Part shown: positions 35,095-44,220 of the stretch, one piece after another
How the letters are laid out: the number at the start of each line of letters is the position of its first letter
Position numbering within the stretch: the stretch's first letter is position 1
Assembly (NCBI RefSeq): GCF_910594005.1
Contig: NC_057823.1
Coordinates: 101,728,015 to 101,792,014, forward strand
Direction: 5' to 3'
Origin: Cervus elaphus
Lineage: Eukaryota > Chordata > Mammalia > Artiodactyla > Cervidae
DNA: 64,000 nucleotides
The notes under the pieces: generated by a model
Told to the model about the DNA's origin: nothing
What the model saw: only the letters and a program-made list of their open reading frames with translations
Databases searched by the model: none
Program-made: the position numbers and the translations under genes

Positions 35095-35151
35095 AGTAGT
35101 CCATGGTGTTGCAAAGAGTCAGACACGACTGAGCGACTGAACTGAACTGAA
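35095..35151 (+). mobile_element. BovB/Bov SINE 3' tail fragment
   Basis: Sense TTGCAAAGAGTCAGACACG followed by ACTGAGCGACTGAACTGAACTGA, the BovB-type 3' terminus, only about 57 bp. It is opposite in orientation to the BovB fragment 150 bp to the left and supplies just the part that fragment lacks. Confidence 0.8.
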
Positions 35152-35179
35152 TTTCTGTACTAATAGGGCTTCATTTAGT

Positions 35180-35330
35180 CTTTTTAAAAATCCTGTTTTT
35201 ATCTGCATTTTATAAAGGAGGAAACTGAGGCACAGAGAGGTTAGGTCATTTGACCAAATTATCCCGCAAGTTAATGGAGGAACAGAATTTAAACCCAGAC
35301 AGCTAGGCATTGGAGTGTGTATGCTACACA
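35180..35330 (-). repeat. MIR SINE
   Basis: Antisense MIR: GAGGAAACTGAGGCACAGAGAGG, TTAGGTCATTTGACC, then AACAGAATTTAAACCCAGACAGC. The core is well preserved. Confidence 0.8.
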
Positions 35331-36219
35331 GTCCTAACTGTTTTAGATAGTAATAGGAGATGCCCTAAAGCTGTATGTATTATGAATGTCTATTTCAGAG
35401 GCGGCAAATGATGACTTGGGCTAAACTTGGCCCTTAGATGTTTGGACCATACTCTTGCCTGCATGTTGTTTAGAAAAGTTTTTGTGTATTTACAAGAATT
35501 TTTAATTAATTGCCAGTATTCAAAGACAGATATTTTATATAAATATTCAGAGTTTCTCTTCTCTTGATAATTCGGAAGAGTTGTATATCCTCAACCTATG
35601 ATCTTATGAGGGGGCAGTGTCTGCAGCTGAGTAGCTCCTGTTTACTTTGGAAGTGGCATCGTTCTTCAATTTGCCACAGTCCCCACCACTCCCGTTTATC
35701 GCCCACATGAATGTTGTGTGCCAGTATATCCTTCTGCTTCTAGAGGTTTTTTCCCTTTCGGTAGAGTTAGGAGGAAGATTATTTCTCATATTCATGACTG
35801 TATTGGGTGTGAGGAAAACGAGAAACATACACAGATACCACGTATTTACACTTATTCACTCACATTGCCTGCCAACTTGTTTACTTGAGATTATAGATTA
35901 TGTAGACTATAACACAGGGCTCACTTGAGTAGGAAAACTCTGATAAAAATTAAAAAAGGATTTTACCTGGGTCTTAGTATTTAGGGTTGTTATAGTAGAT
36001 CAAAGTATGTTAGGAAAGTAGGGAGGTTAAGTGGATAAAAATTAAACTAATTTTATAAAAATAGATTCAGTAGCCAAACAAGCTACTGAATTTTTGACCA
36101 GAGTAATTTGTGGTGGGTTTGGTGGTTTTCTGAGGTTGAAATGAATGAGTTGCATAAACAAATCTGAGAATGTTTTAATGGAAATATTTTTTTTTCTTTT
36201 TCTGTTTTTCCCTTGTCTC
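35331..36219. other. Unassigned DNA
   Basis: No repeat or gene recognised. Confidence 0.5.
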
Positions 36220-36221
36220 TA

Positions 36222-36314
36222 AGACACACAGTCACGTGCACACACATATACTCAGATATACCCACACACATGCAAATATGTATACATACATACATACACA
36301 TACATACACATGTA
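36222..36314. repeat. (CA)n/(CATA)n compound microsatellite
   Basis: ACACA-rich sequence grades into four or more TACA/CATA units at about 36282-36310 and then TATATA. Confidence 0.9.
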
Positions 36315-37096
36315 TATATACTATTTTTCCCTTCAAATTGTTCAATGGCTTTAAATGATGGGATCAGACATAATATTGATAAAACTGCCAAAATAAATCA
36401 ATTAGCAGGCCATAATTATATCAAAAGATTCAGGTAACAGAAAAGGAGAGATACTTTCCTTCAAGCAGGCACTTCTGGAATCCACAGGGTCACGGAATCA
36501 GTAGGGACTCAGCCATGAACTGTGAGTGCCTCACAGATGGACCTGAGAGATGATTGTGTCCGTGTGATTGCCACCTAGCCAAGGTCTGGCTTTCCAAATC
36601 ACCTGGGAAGGTCTTCTGTTGTCTCCTCTAGCTGTGCTGCCTCCTTCAACCCTTGTTGCTGATGGAAAAAATAAAGAATAAAAGATATGGTTTTAAATAG
36701 GTTATTAGCCAGCTTCTTTTCAAATAATGAAGAACCATTCTAAAACTGTGCCTGAGTGCATCTGACTGAAACATCTTCGTATACAATGAGCCTCACTGAA
36801 CATCACTTTGTTAGGGCAAGCACACTGACTGAAACCGCCCTCCCTGGCCAGGCAGCATAGTAACCATTTGCATGAGTTGTTTTACCACAGGAGGTCCTGG
36901 TAAGGAACATGGAACTAATAAGCCACCGCCCACCGGAAGCATTCGGGAAAGGTCAAAAGGAGACACCACCTGTCCGACCACCTCCCAGAATCCTCCTCTC
37001 TGGCGTCCATCTTGGCTGAACGAGGTGGGCACCACCAGGAAGGACCCTGAGTCAGAATGATTGGCCAAAGACAACCCGGAAACTAACCCCTTCACC

Positions 37097-37102
37097 ATAA
37101 AA
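37097..37102 (+). promoter_or_regulatory. TATA-like box of the solo LTR
   Basis: ATAAAA placed about 85 bp before the ATTAAA signal, a normal U3/R spacing. Promoter activity is an inference. Confidence 0.45.
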
Positions 37103-37182
37103 CCCAAGACTGCAAGCCATGTGGCAGAGCTGTTCTTCTGGGTTCCCTTACCCTCCTGCTCTCCACCCGGGTGCCCTTTCCC

Positions 37183-37188
37183 ATTAAA
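37183..37188 (+). terminator. Polyadenylation signal of the solo LTR
   Basis: ATTAAA followed by a T/G-rich stretch (CTCTTGCTTTCTCAGCACACGTGT), consistent with the R/U5 boundary. Confidence 0.45.
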
Positions 37189-37495
37189 ATCTCTTGCTTT
37201 CTCAGCACACGTGTCTCCTCAGAAAATTCATTTCCGAGTATTAGACAAGAGCCCAGTTTGGGGGCCTGGAATGGGTCCCCCTTCCTGCAACAACTTTGCT
37301 ATACTTCACTGTACTAGCGATAGTTCTCACTGCAGTGGTTCATTCCCATTTATCTTATGCCAAGAAAGCGAGTATTTCCTAAATTCCAGAGGTACAATTT
37401 CCTTTCTCATATTTTCTGTTATGAAAGAAAATGTCATTTCCAAATAAAAAGAAAATCTTTAAAAATCTCCCCCTCATACCTTCTCACCTCTGTGT

Positions 37496-37816
37496 TTATT
37501 TGTAGTTTCATTTTTGGCGGTGCTGGGTCTTCTCTGCTGCACACAGGCTTTCTCTGGCTGTGGAAAGTGGGGCTCCTCTTCATTGCTGTGTGTGGGCTGC
37601 TCACTGTGGTGGCCTTTCTTGTTCTGGAACATGGGCTCTGGGGCGTGCCCGCTTTGGTGGTTGGGACTCCTGGGCTCTCGAGCACAGGCTCAACAGTTGT
37701 GGCAGCTGAGCTTAGTAGCTCTGCAGGCATGTGGGATCTTTCCGGATCAGGGATCGAACCCATGACTCCTGCATTGGCAGGCTGATCCTTTACCCCTGAG
37801 GCACCAGGAAAGCCCC
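37496..37816 (-). mobile_element. CHR-type cetartiodactyl SINE
   Basis: The antisense copy starts ATTTTTGGCGGTGCTGGGTC and repeats GGCTTTCTC, GTGGGCTGCTC, ATGGGCTCTGGGGCG and GCACAGGCTCAACAGTTGTGG. It ends in the tRNA-like head complement (GGGATCGAACCCATGACTCC..CACCAGGAAAGCCCC). The family is older than Bov-tA and is shared with whales and hippos. The plus-strand frames across it are shadows. Confidence 0.85.
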
Positions 37817-38284
37817 TTATTTTAAAAAGATTAGATATCAGAGTAGAATAATCTATGGTAGCTGTGCAAATTCTTAAGGTGTAGCCCGGCTAACCGACTT
37901 CTTTTCAAAACATAAAATATTTCTTAATAAACTGCTAGAAGCAAAATAGGAATTTCACAGGTGTTAGTTTACTTTTCTCTCTTTAAATGTAACTACTGGT
38001 TTTAGACATGTCGATTTGGGCCCCATGAATGATGAAATTACCATCCTCCGAGCGCTGAATGGTAAATAAACATAAAAGGTTGAAAGTTTTTGCAAGGCAG
38101 ATGCGAACCAAGTGCCTTCCAGGTTCTGGAACTGAAATGTGTCACAGCATTCGCTGCAGTGAAAAAGGACTAGACCTTCTGAATTTGGGTCTTGTGGACA
38201 CGAATTTCCATCTGTAAGAAACCTCTTCCTTTTATCCTCCTTCCTGTTTCCTTTCTTACTTCATCTACCCCTTCTTTCTTTCTA
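37817..38284. other. Unassigned DNA
   Basis: No repeat or gene recognised. Confidence 0.5.
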
Positions 38285-38335
38285 AGTTGAACACTTACTC
38301 TGTGCTAGCTACTGCACCAGTTGCTGGCACATAGC
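38285..38335 (-). repeat. MIR/L2-class fragment
   Basis: TTGAACACTTACTCTGTGCTAGC is the antisense MIR/L2 phrase (..GAGCACTTACTATGTGCCAG..). Very short. Confidence 0.4.
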
Positions 38336-38339
38336 TCCC

Positions 38340-38597
38340 TGTGTTAGCCTGCTAGGGCTGTCATAACAAAATACCACAGATTGGGTTGTTTACAGGCAAA
38401 AATTTATTTTCTCATAGTTCTGGGGTTCAAGGTGTTGGCTGGTTTGGTTTCTACTGAGGTCTTTCTCACTGGTTGTCTTTTTACTGTGTCCTCACTTGGT
38501 CTCCCTCCGTGAACGTTCATCCCTGGGGTCTTCCTCTTCCTACAGGGATATCATTCATAATGAACTAGGTCCCCAAACTTACCATTTCATTTAATCT
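38340..38597 (-). mobile_element. MaLR-type LTR remnant
   Basis: TGTTAGCCTGCTAGGGCTGTC, then ATAACAAAATACCACAGATTGGG, AAATTTATTTTCTCATAGTTCTGG and TGTGTCCTCACTTGG are the reverse-complement landmarks of MaLR-type LTR ends. About half of the LTR is retained. Confidence 0.65.
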
Positions 38598-38599
38598 TT

Positions 38600-38680
38600 T
38601 TTTCTGAGCTAAATTTAAAAAAAAAAGTATTTTATATTGAGGCAGAGTTGATTAACAATGTTCCTGACAGAACTCCCCAA
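38600..38680 (-). repeat. L1 3'-UTR scrap
   Basis: A-rich start, then TATTTTATATTGAGGCAGAG and TTGATTAACAATGTTCCTGAC, resembling antisense old L1 3' ends. Short and diverged. Confidence 0.4.
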
Positions 38681-39249
38681 ACATGTACCACCCCTTCTAT
38701 AAAATAACTTGCCCTCATACACCACAACATCAAATGCATACCAAGGAAATCCTTCATGTTCCATATCTAGTGCCATGTGTAAGGCTTGTTTTCATCCATT
38801 GTGATTCTTCTTTCTGAAAATGAATTTCCCTTTTTCATTTTACCTTTTATCCAGTGTGAAGTAATTTAAAAATCCATTAACACATATTGCCACGTTAATT
38901 AGATGATACTCTTCAAGGTCAAGAAACTATCAATAGATATTGAATAGTGACTATAAATAAACTCATCACAGTAATTAGATTTGTCAATTAAAATTGGGAA
39001 CTGCAACTCTTTATGGCTGGATTAAAGGTGGATCACTCTGGGAAAATAATTTTGCTCAACATAATAGAGGAAGATTGGATGATGATCTCATATGCAAGTT
39101 GACTCCATGAGTGAAGTAAGTTTCTGATATTTTTTCTATCAACAGTTTCAGAAACTCCTAGAAGTATGGATGCTGCTGAATCTTCTCTAAAAATATTTAA
39201 AAAAATTAAAATGTGAAATATCTATCATAATATTTGTCAAGAAGGCACT
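38681..39249. other. Unassigned DNA
   Basis: No repeat or gene recognised. Confidence 0.5.
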
Positions 39250-39440
39250 CTAATAATAAGATCTAACATTTATTGAGAATTTATCTATCTTTTGCCAGCC
39301 TGTGTACTAGAACTTTAATGCATTATCTCTTTTATTCTTCATAAAAACCACATGAGGTATATAATTATCTTCTTTTTGCAGGCAAAACTTTTCCACAGTC
39401 ATTCATACTATCAATAAATGCCAGAGCTGGGTTAAAATTT
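39250..39440 (-). repeat. MIR SINE, left part, split by BovB
   Basis: Antisense MIR: ATCTAACATTTATTGAG, TTTAATGCATTATCTC, ACATGAGGTATATAATTATC, CCAGAGCTGGGTTAAAATTT. It is interrupted by BovB and resumes after the duplicated TTAAAATTT at 39966 with GGTCCATCTGACTCCAAGCC. Confidence 0.75.
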
Positions 39441-39956
39441 CAGTTCAGTTCAGTTGCTCTGTCATGTCCGACTCTTTGTGACCCCATGGACTGCAGCACG
39501 CCAGGCCTCCCTGTCCATCACCAACTCCAGGAGTCCACTCAAACCCATGTCCATTGAGTCGGTGATGCCTTCCAACCATCTCATCCGCTGTCATCCCCTT
39601 CTCCTCCTGCCTTCGATCTTTCCCAGCATCAGGGTCTTTTTCAAATGAGTCAGTTCTTCACATCAGGTGGCCAAAGTATTGGAGTTTCAGCTTCAGCATC
39701 GGTCCTTCCAATGAATATTCAGGACTGATTTCCTTTAGAATGGACTGGTTTGATCTCCTTGCTGTCAAAGGGACTCTCGAGAGTATTCTCCAATACCACA
39801 GTTCAAAAGCATCAATTCTTCGGCACTCAGCTTTCTTTATAGTCCAACTCTCACATCCATACATGACTACTGGAAAAACTAGGACTTTGGCTAGACGGAC
39901 CTTTGTCAGCAAAGTAGCGTCTCTGCTTTTTAATATGCTGTCTAGGTTGTCTAGGA
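39441..39956 (-). mobile_element. BovB, 5'-truncated, inserted in MIR, 9-bp TSD
   Basis: Antisense BovB from the CAGTTCAGTTCAGTTGCTC tail to TTAATATGCTGTCTAGGTTG. TTAAAATTT flanks it at 39432-39440 and 39957-39965. The minus-strand frame at 39658-39912 covers VFPVVMYGCESWTIKKAE to KLKLQYFGHLM. It is broken upstream of the RT and before the C-terminus, so the copy is defective. Confidence 0.95.
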
Positions 39957-39965
39957 TTAAAATTT

Positions 39966-40015
39966 AGGTCCATCTGACTCCAAGCCCAACACTCTTGTCA
40001 TCTCTCTGCATATTC
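39966..40015 (-). repeat. MIR SINE, right part
   Basis: AGGTCCATCTGACTCCAAGCC, then CAACACTCTTGTC continues the MIR seen before the BovB (..CCAGGTCTGTCTGACTCCAAAGCCC..). The nested order proves MIR is older than BovB here. Confidence 0.7.
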
Positions 40016-40080
40016 ATTACTAGATAAATATTTTAATTAGTTTCACTTTGTTTTTCTCTCCAACGGAGAAGGTTTCTGGT

Positions 40081-40098
40081 AAAAAAAAAAAAAAAAAA
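40081..40098. repeat. A18 homopolymer
   Basis: Eighteen consecutive A. No SINE or LINE body to its left could be recognised. Confidence 0.9.
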
Positions 40099-40384
40099 GT
40101 AATCTCTTTTGTTTTTGGATTTAGTAAATTTGGAATGGTTATTCTGAAAACCAGATCACATAATTTACTGCATACTTCTTCATTTTTTAATCAGGGACTT
40201 GTACAGTGTATAGAAGTTTGTGGTCAGTGTTTGCATTCTATTTTGTTGGTGACACAGAGCTATATTTTTTCACATGTTCTCTCTTCATAAGGAGTCTGAA
40301 TTGCATAGCAACTTCAGCATCACTGGTTTGGGGATGTCAAATGCTCTGTGCCCAGTTTTTGATGCTGCCGATCTTACCTATTCA

Positions 40385-40460
40385 CTCAGCCAGTAATCTT
40401 TAAGTGCCAGTCATATGTCACAGTCTAGCCTAGGTCCTGACAATAGAGCAATGAATTGCA
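40385..40460 (-). repeat. L2-class remnant
   Basis: CACTCAGCCAGTAATCTTTAAGTGCC...CACAGTCTAGCCTAGGTCCTGACAATAGAGCA follows the antisense L2 3' pattern. Short. Confidence 0.35.
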
Positions 40461-40632
40461 AGACCAAAATTGCTGAAGTCGAAGAACTTATATTCTGAGA
40501 GTAGAAGGTAGAACCAGTAGGTGATCTCAGATTTGTCTGACCCAAAAGTGCACACTTTGTAAGTAGGCTATTCCATCTTTTATCTGCTGAGTCACATTTT
40601 TTTTTTTTAACATAAAGCCAATGTATTTGGTG

Positions 40633-40663
40633 TTTATGTGTGTTTGTGTGTGTGTGTGTGTAG
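40633..40663. repeat. (TG)n microsatellite
   Basis: About a dozen TG units with two TTTG interruptions. Confidence 0.9.
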
Positions 40664-41287
40664 TGGCGTGGGTGAGGTGAAGGTTTGGGAGTGTGCAGAA
40701 TATGTGAATATTGACCAGAAAGTAACATACCCAGCTGTGTTCATCTTAGTTTTAAACTGTCATGCTAACTGCTGACCTCTGAGCATGTGATGCCCCATAG
40801 GGCATGGTTTATACTTTCTGTTTGTTGCAGAAAATTGTCTGGAGTTTGTGGTATGCCAGATCCCCAAGGAGAGTGACCTCCAGAAACTTCCGTGATGAGT
40901 AAGGGATCATTATACGGAGTATCCATCAATGCTGAACATCAACTTGAATGCCATCTTTTTATTATTTTACTGAATATTGAGTATTCATTAGGTCTTAGGT
41001 TCTAGATAATGGAGATAAGTAGAAATTTGGGGCAGTGAGGCAGTGGTAAATAGCAAATATTTGATATGGATGGACTACTACCTGTAACTGTATCTGATAA
41101 TAAAGCTGAAGAGAGTTGAATGTGTGCTTTGCCAAATGGCTTTTGATCTCGTGGCAAAGAATGGGAACTTCTTTCCATGGTCTTCAAAATGGAGAACAGA
41201 TATCTTGGAATATGTGATTGTTTCCAAGTGGTACAGAGGCCAATATATAAGTCTGTCCTCTCTGTAATATCAACTTTTTCTGACTTG
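40664..41287. other. Unassigned DNA
   Basis: No repeat or gene recognised. Confidence 0.5.
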
Positions 41288-41297
41288 CCAGAAGAAA

Positions 41298-41512
41298 GTG
41301 AAAGTGTTAGTCATTCACTCATGTCCAACTCTTTCCGACCGCTTGGACTGTATCCCTCCAGGCTCCTCTGTCCATGGAATTCTTCAGGCAAGAATACAGG
41401 AGTGGGTTGCCACTCCCTTCTCCAGGGATCTTTCTCACCCAGGGATTCAACCCAAGTCTCCTGCATTGCAGGAAGATTTTGTTTTACCATCTGAGCCACC
41501 AGGGAAGCCCAC
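41298..41512 (-). mobile_element. Bov-tA SINE with 10-bp TSD
   Basis: Antisense full-length copy, GTGAAAGTGTTAGTCATTC to the head complement TGAGCCACCAGGGAAGCCC. CCAGAAGAAA flanks it at 41288-41297 and 41513-41522. Confidence 0.95.
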
Positions 41513-41569
41513 CCAGAAGAAAAAAAACCCTAAATTTAAAAATAATAAATGTAGATAAATTACAAAGAA

Positions 41570-42490
41570 GCATGAAAAGTGTACTTTCACTTTTAAAATT
41601 TGGTAATTATTTATTGAAATATACATAGAAAAAAGTGAACATAATTATGGAGATGATAAACTTTCACTGATAACTAATAGCATACCAAGAAATAGAGCAT
41701 TAGCCCTCAAACCACAGTTACACTTTTCCACGTCTACCTCCTTCCACCAAGAGTAAGCCCTCCTGACTTCTAACAGCACAGATTAGTTTCACCTGTTTCT
41801 GAACTTTATCGACATGGAACCATAGCGTAGCACAAAAGTCTTGCTTTTTTCACTCAACATTGAGTTTGGAAGAGTCCGCAGTATTCTCTGTGAGTAGTTG
41901 CAGACTCTTCATTCTTCTTGTATTGTGTTCATTATGTGAATATGCTACATTTTTGTTTATACTTTCTCCTCTTTATGGGCATTTGGGCAATTTACAGATT
42001 TTGACTACTACAAAGAGCTTCGATATAAAACTTTTTTCATCAACATATGTATGCATTACTAAGAGCCGGGTTGCAGGGTCATAGTTTTATATATGTTTTG
42101 CTTTAAAATATATAATTTTCCAAAGTGGTGTTGCACATTATACTCACACTAGCAGTATATTAGAGTTTTAGTTACTTCAGGTTCTTGACATAATTTTTCC
42201 ATCTTTTTAATTTTAGTCATCCTAATGAGTATGCAGTGATATTTGATTATAATTTTAATTGTATCTCTTAAATATGGTATTTTCATAATTTTAAATATTT
42301 TCTTTTTAATTTAGATACTCACTTTGGTTAAATGTTCATTTTTTGTGCACCTTTTTACTGAGTTTTCTGTTTTTGTGTTTTTCTTATCGATTTGTAGAAG
42401 TTCATTGTATATCCTGGGTACTGGCCCTTTACCAAGTATCTCTATTGCAAATATCTTTTCTTATACCTTTTGTTGAATACACATTTTCAG
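41570..42490 (-). mobile_element. Ancient L1 (L1M-type), antisense ORF2 3' half
   Basis: Long run of antisense L1 landmarks in order: TTATTGAAATATACATAG, TTTCTGAACTTTATCGACATGG, GGGCATTTGGGCAATTTAC, CCAAAGTGGTGTTGCAC, AATGAGTATGCAGTGATATTTG, and TTGTAGAAGTTCATTGTATATCC then GGTACTGGCCCTTTACC. No reading frame survives. Confidence 0.75.
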
Positions 42491-44022
42491 CTAATGCATA
42501 AGCTTAAGACTTGGTTGCAGTTTGGCTTGCAAGAGGTCACTTTGGGTTATGCCCTGAAGGATGAAAGTTTACTTATGTATTTGCTCCACTATTCCTAAAG
42601 GTTGTAGGTACCATATTCCTCAGCCCTGTCCTGGCCTCAAGCGCCCTATCCTTGAAATGAAAACCAGGAGGATTCAAGAAACAATGAACAAGGCAAAATC
42701 CTTCAAGTCTGCTAATGCACTTCATAGTCTCAGGAATATTATAGAATTTAGGATAAAAAGTTACATTTAAGAAATATCAAAAAATTAATTAGTGTTTGTA
42801 AGAGATGAGTGGCATGTGAAATTGAACTAAATGCCATACTTTAGGAGACAAGGAGTTCTCAATCCAAGGAAGAAGAGGTTTTAGAAAACTCTCCCGTGTT
42901 TGGTTGTAGGTACATGGCATGTTTGTAATCCTGGAATGACAATATCAGTATTGTTATTCTGAGCCCAGCCATGAAGATCACGTGATACCTTTGCCCATGC
43001 CTTCTGTTTGTACCCAGCGTAAGTACTTTTCTCTTTTTGTTATTCTCCTTCCCTCTCTATTTAAATATATGTATCATTAGGGATGCGTTCTGCTGTGGAT
43101 AGCAGTTGAAACTCATGAATCTTGCCGGTTTTATGAAATGAGAAATTGACGAGTGAGGAGTCTGGAGCTGTCACAGAAGCTCAGGGAGGTGGTCTCTCCT
43201 TCTTCCCGCTCCGTTCTCTTTGGTGTCTAGGCCTCTGTCCCCATGCGCCTTGATTCAGGGTCTCGAGATGCCTGCCTAACCGCTGGAAGAACATGCGTCT
43301 TCCCGGTGGGAAGAAGCAGGAGAGCAAAAGAGCTAGCAGGCTAGTTCCTGATAGGTTTGATTCACACACACATTCTCTAGGGACTTCCTCCTCTTTGTTA
43401 TAGCCTGAGCCCTGATATTTGTCCACACCTGGCTCCAGAGAAAGCTGGAAAATAGGACTTTGTTTGTTTGTGTGTTTGTTTTCTAGCTGTGACTGTAGGG
43501 AAGGCAAGAACAAGGAGGCCTGTGAAAGGGACGTGGTCCATGAGAGCCACAGAGCCTTCGTCTCCCTCCTTTCTCTCTTACGTATTTTCTTTATTTGTCA
43601 TGATGAAAGTGTGAGGCTTGTTAAAGAGAGCAAAGAACAAGAGCAACGAACGAAGTGTCCGTCATTTTAACATCCCTAACAGTCACTGCAGATGTTTTCG
43701 GTTCAGTTTGCATCTTTTAGTCGCTTCGGAAAACAAGACCGGGGTGCCCAGTGTCCTGTACTTACGGGTGTTGCTGGTGGTATTGCCCTCAGGCATTCTC
43801 AGCCTACAGAGAGGTGAATAATCCACACCCACATTACATTGACATTTATTTCTCCAAGCATCTGTGTATTGTGCAATCAGTAAGTTCACGCTGAGGTGTT
43901 TGATTCCAGTGCCCTGTCGAGTTTCATTCCACTCCTGCTTTGTCCTTTGTCCGTTAGCGCTTTCTCCAGACTGACAAACCTGGGTCCTTTTATCCTCCAC
44001 GCATTGACTTACTTGATCCATC
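42491..44022. other. Unassigned DNA
   Basis: No repeat recognised. A minus-strand frame of 110 codons at 43181-43513 opens at a non-ATG codon, is rich in Arg, Pro and Ser, and has no known domain. A (TTTG)n tract lies at about 43458-43480. Confidence 0.45.
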
Positions 44023-44034
44023 TCTCCATAGCTT

Positions 44035-44208
44035 GGACTTCCCTGGTGGCTCAGACAGTAAAGCGTCTGCCTACAATGCGGGAGACCTGGGTTCAATCCC
44101 TGAGTCGGGAAGATCTCCTGGAGAAGGAAATGGCAACACACTCCAATACTCTTGCTCCTGTCCGTGGGGTCGCAAAGAGTTGGACATGACTGAGCGACTT
44201 TCTTTCTT
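44035..44208 (+). mobile_element. Bov-tA SINE with internal deletion
   Basis: Sense copy with a good head (ACTTCCCTGGTGGCTCAGACAG) and B box GGTTCAATCCC at 44090-44100. About 35 bp are missing between TACTCTTGCTCC and TGTCCGTGGGGTCGC, so the middle is shortened. It ends in (TTTC)n. Diverged TSD: TCTCCATAGCTT (44023-44034) against TCTCTATAACTT (44209-44220), 10 of 12 identical. Confidence 0.93.
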
Positions 44209-44220
44209 TCTCTATAACTT

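Larger units (their letters stand above)
36809..37292 (+). mobile_element. Solo LTR of a class I (gammaretrovirus-like) endogenous retrovirus, 4-bp TSD
   Basis: A 484-bp element beginning TGTTAGGG and ending CTGCAACA, so it has TG...CA ends within a TGTT...AACA inverted repeat. ACTT directly precedes (36805-36808) and follows (37293-37296). A 4-bp duplication is typical of gammaretroviral integration. Inside are an octamer ATTTGCAT (36866-36873), a TATA-like ATAAAA (37097-37102) and a polyadenylation signal ATTAAA (37183-37188), in the U3-R-U5 order expected for the plus strand. No primer-binding site, gag, pol or env adjoins, so the internal genome was lost by LTR-LTR recombination. The family name is not assigned. 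Confidence 0.85.

Noticed and set aside
36222..36314. Repeated units as a CRISPR-like array
   Set aside because: The units are 2-4 bp microsatellite repeats with no spacers, in a vertebrate genome.
36811..37447. Frames inside the 36.8-37.4 kb region as retroviral proteins
   Set aside because: They fall within or next to a solo LTR; no gag, pol or env motif is present.
37357..37785. 142-codon plus-strand frame with hydrophobic stretches resembling a membrane protein
   Set aside because: From 37496 on it is the reverse strand of a CHR SINE, whose GC-rich repeats generate Leu/Val/Gly-rich frames by chance.
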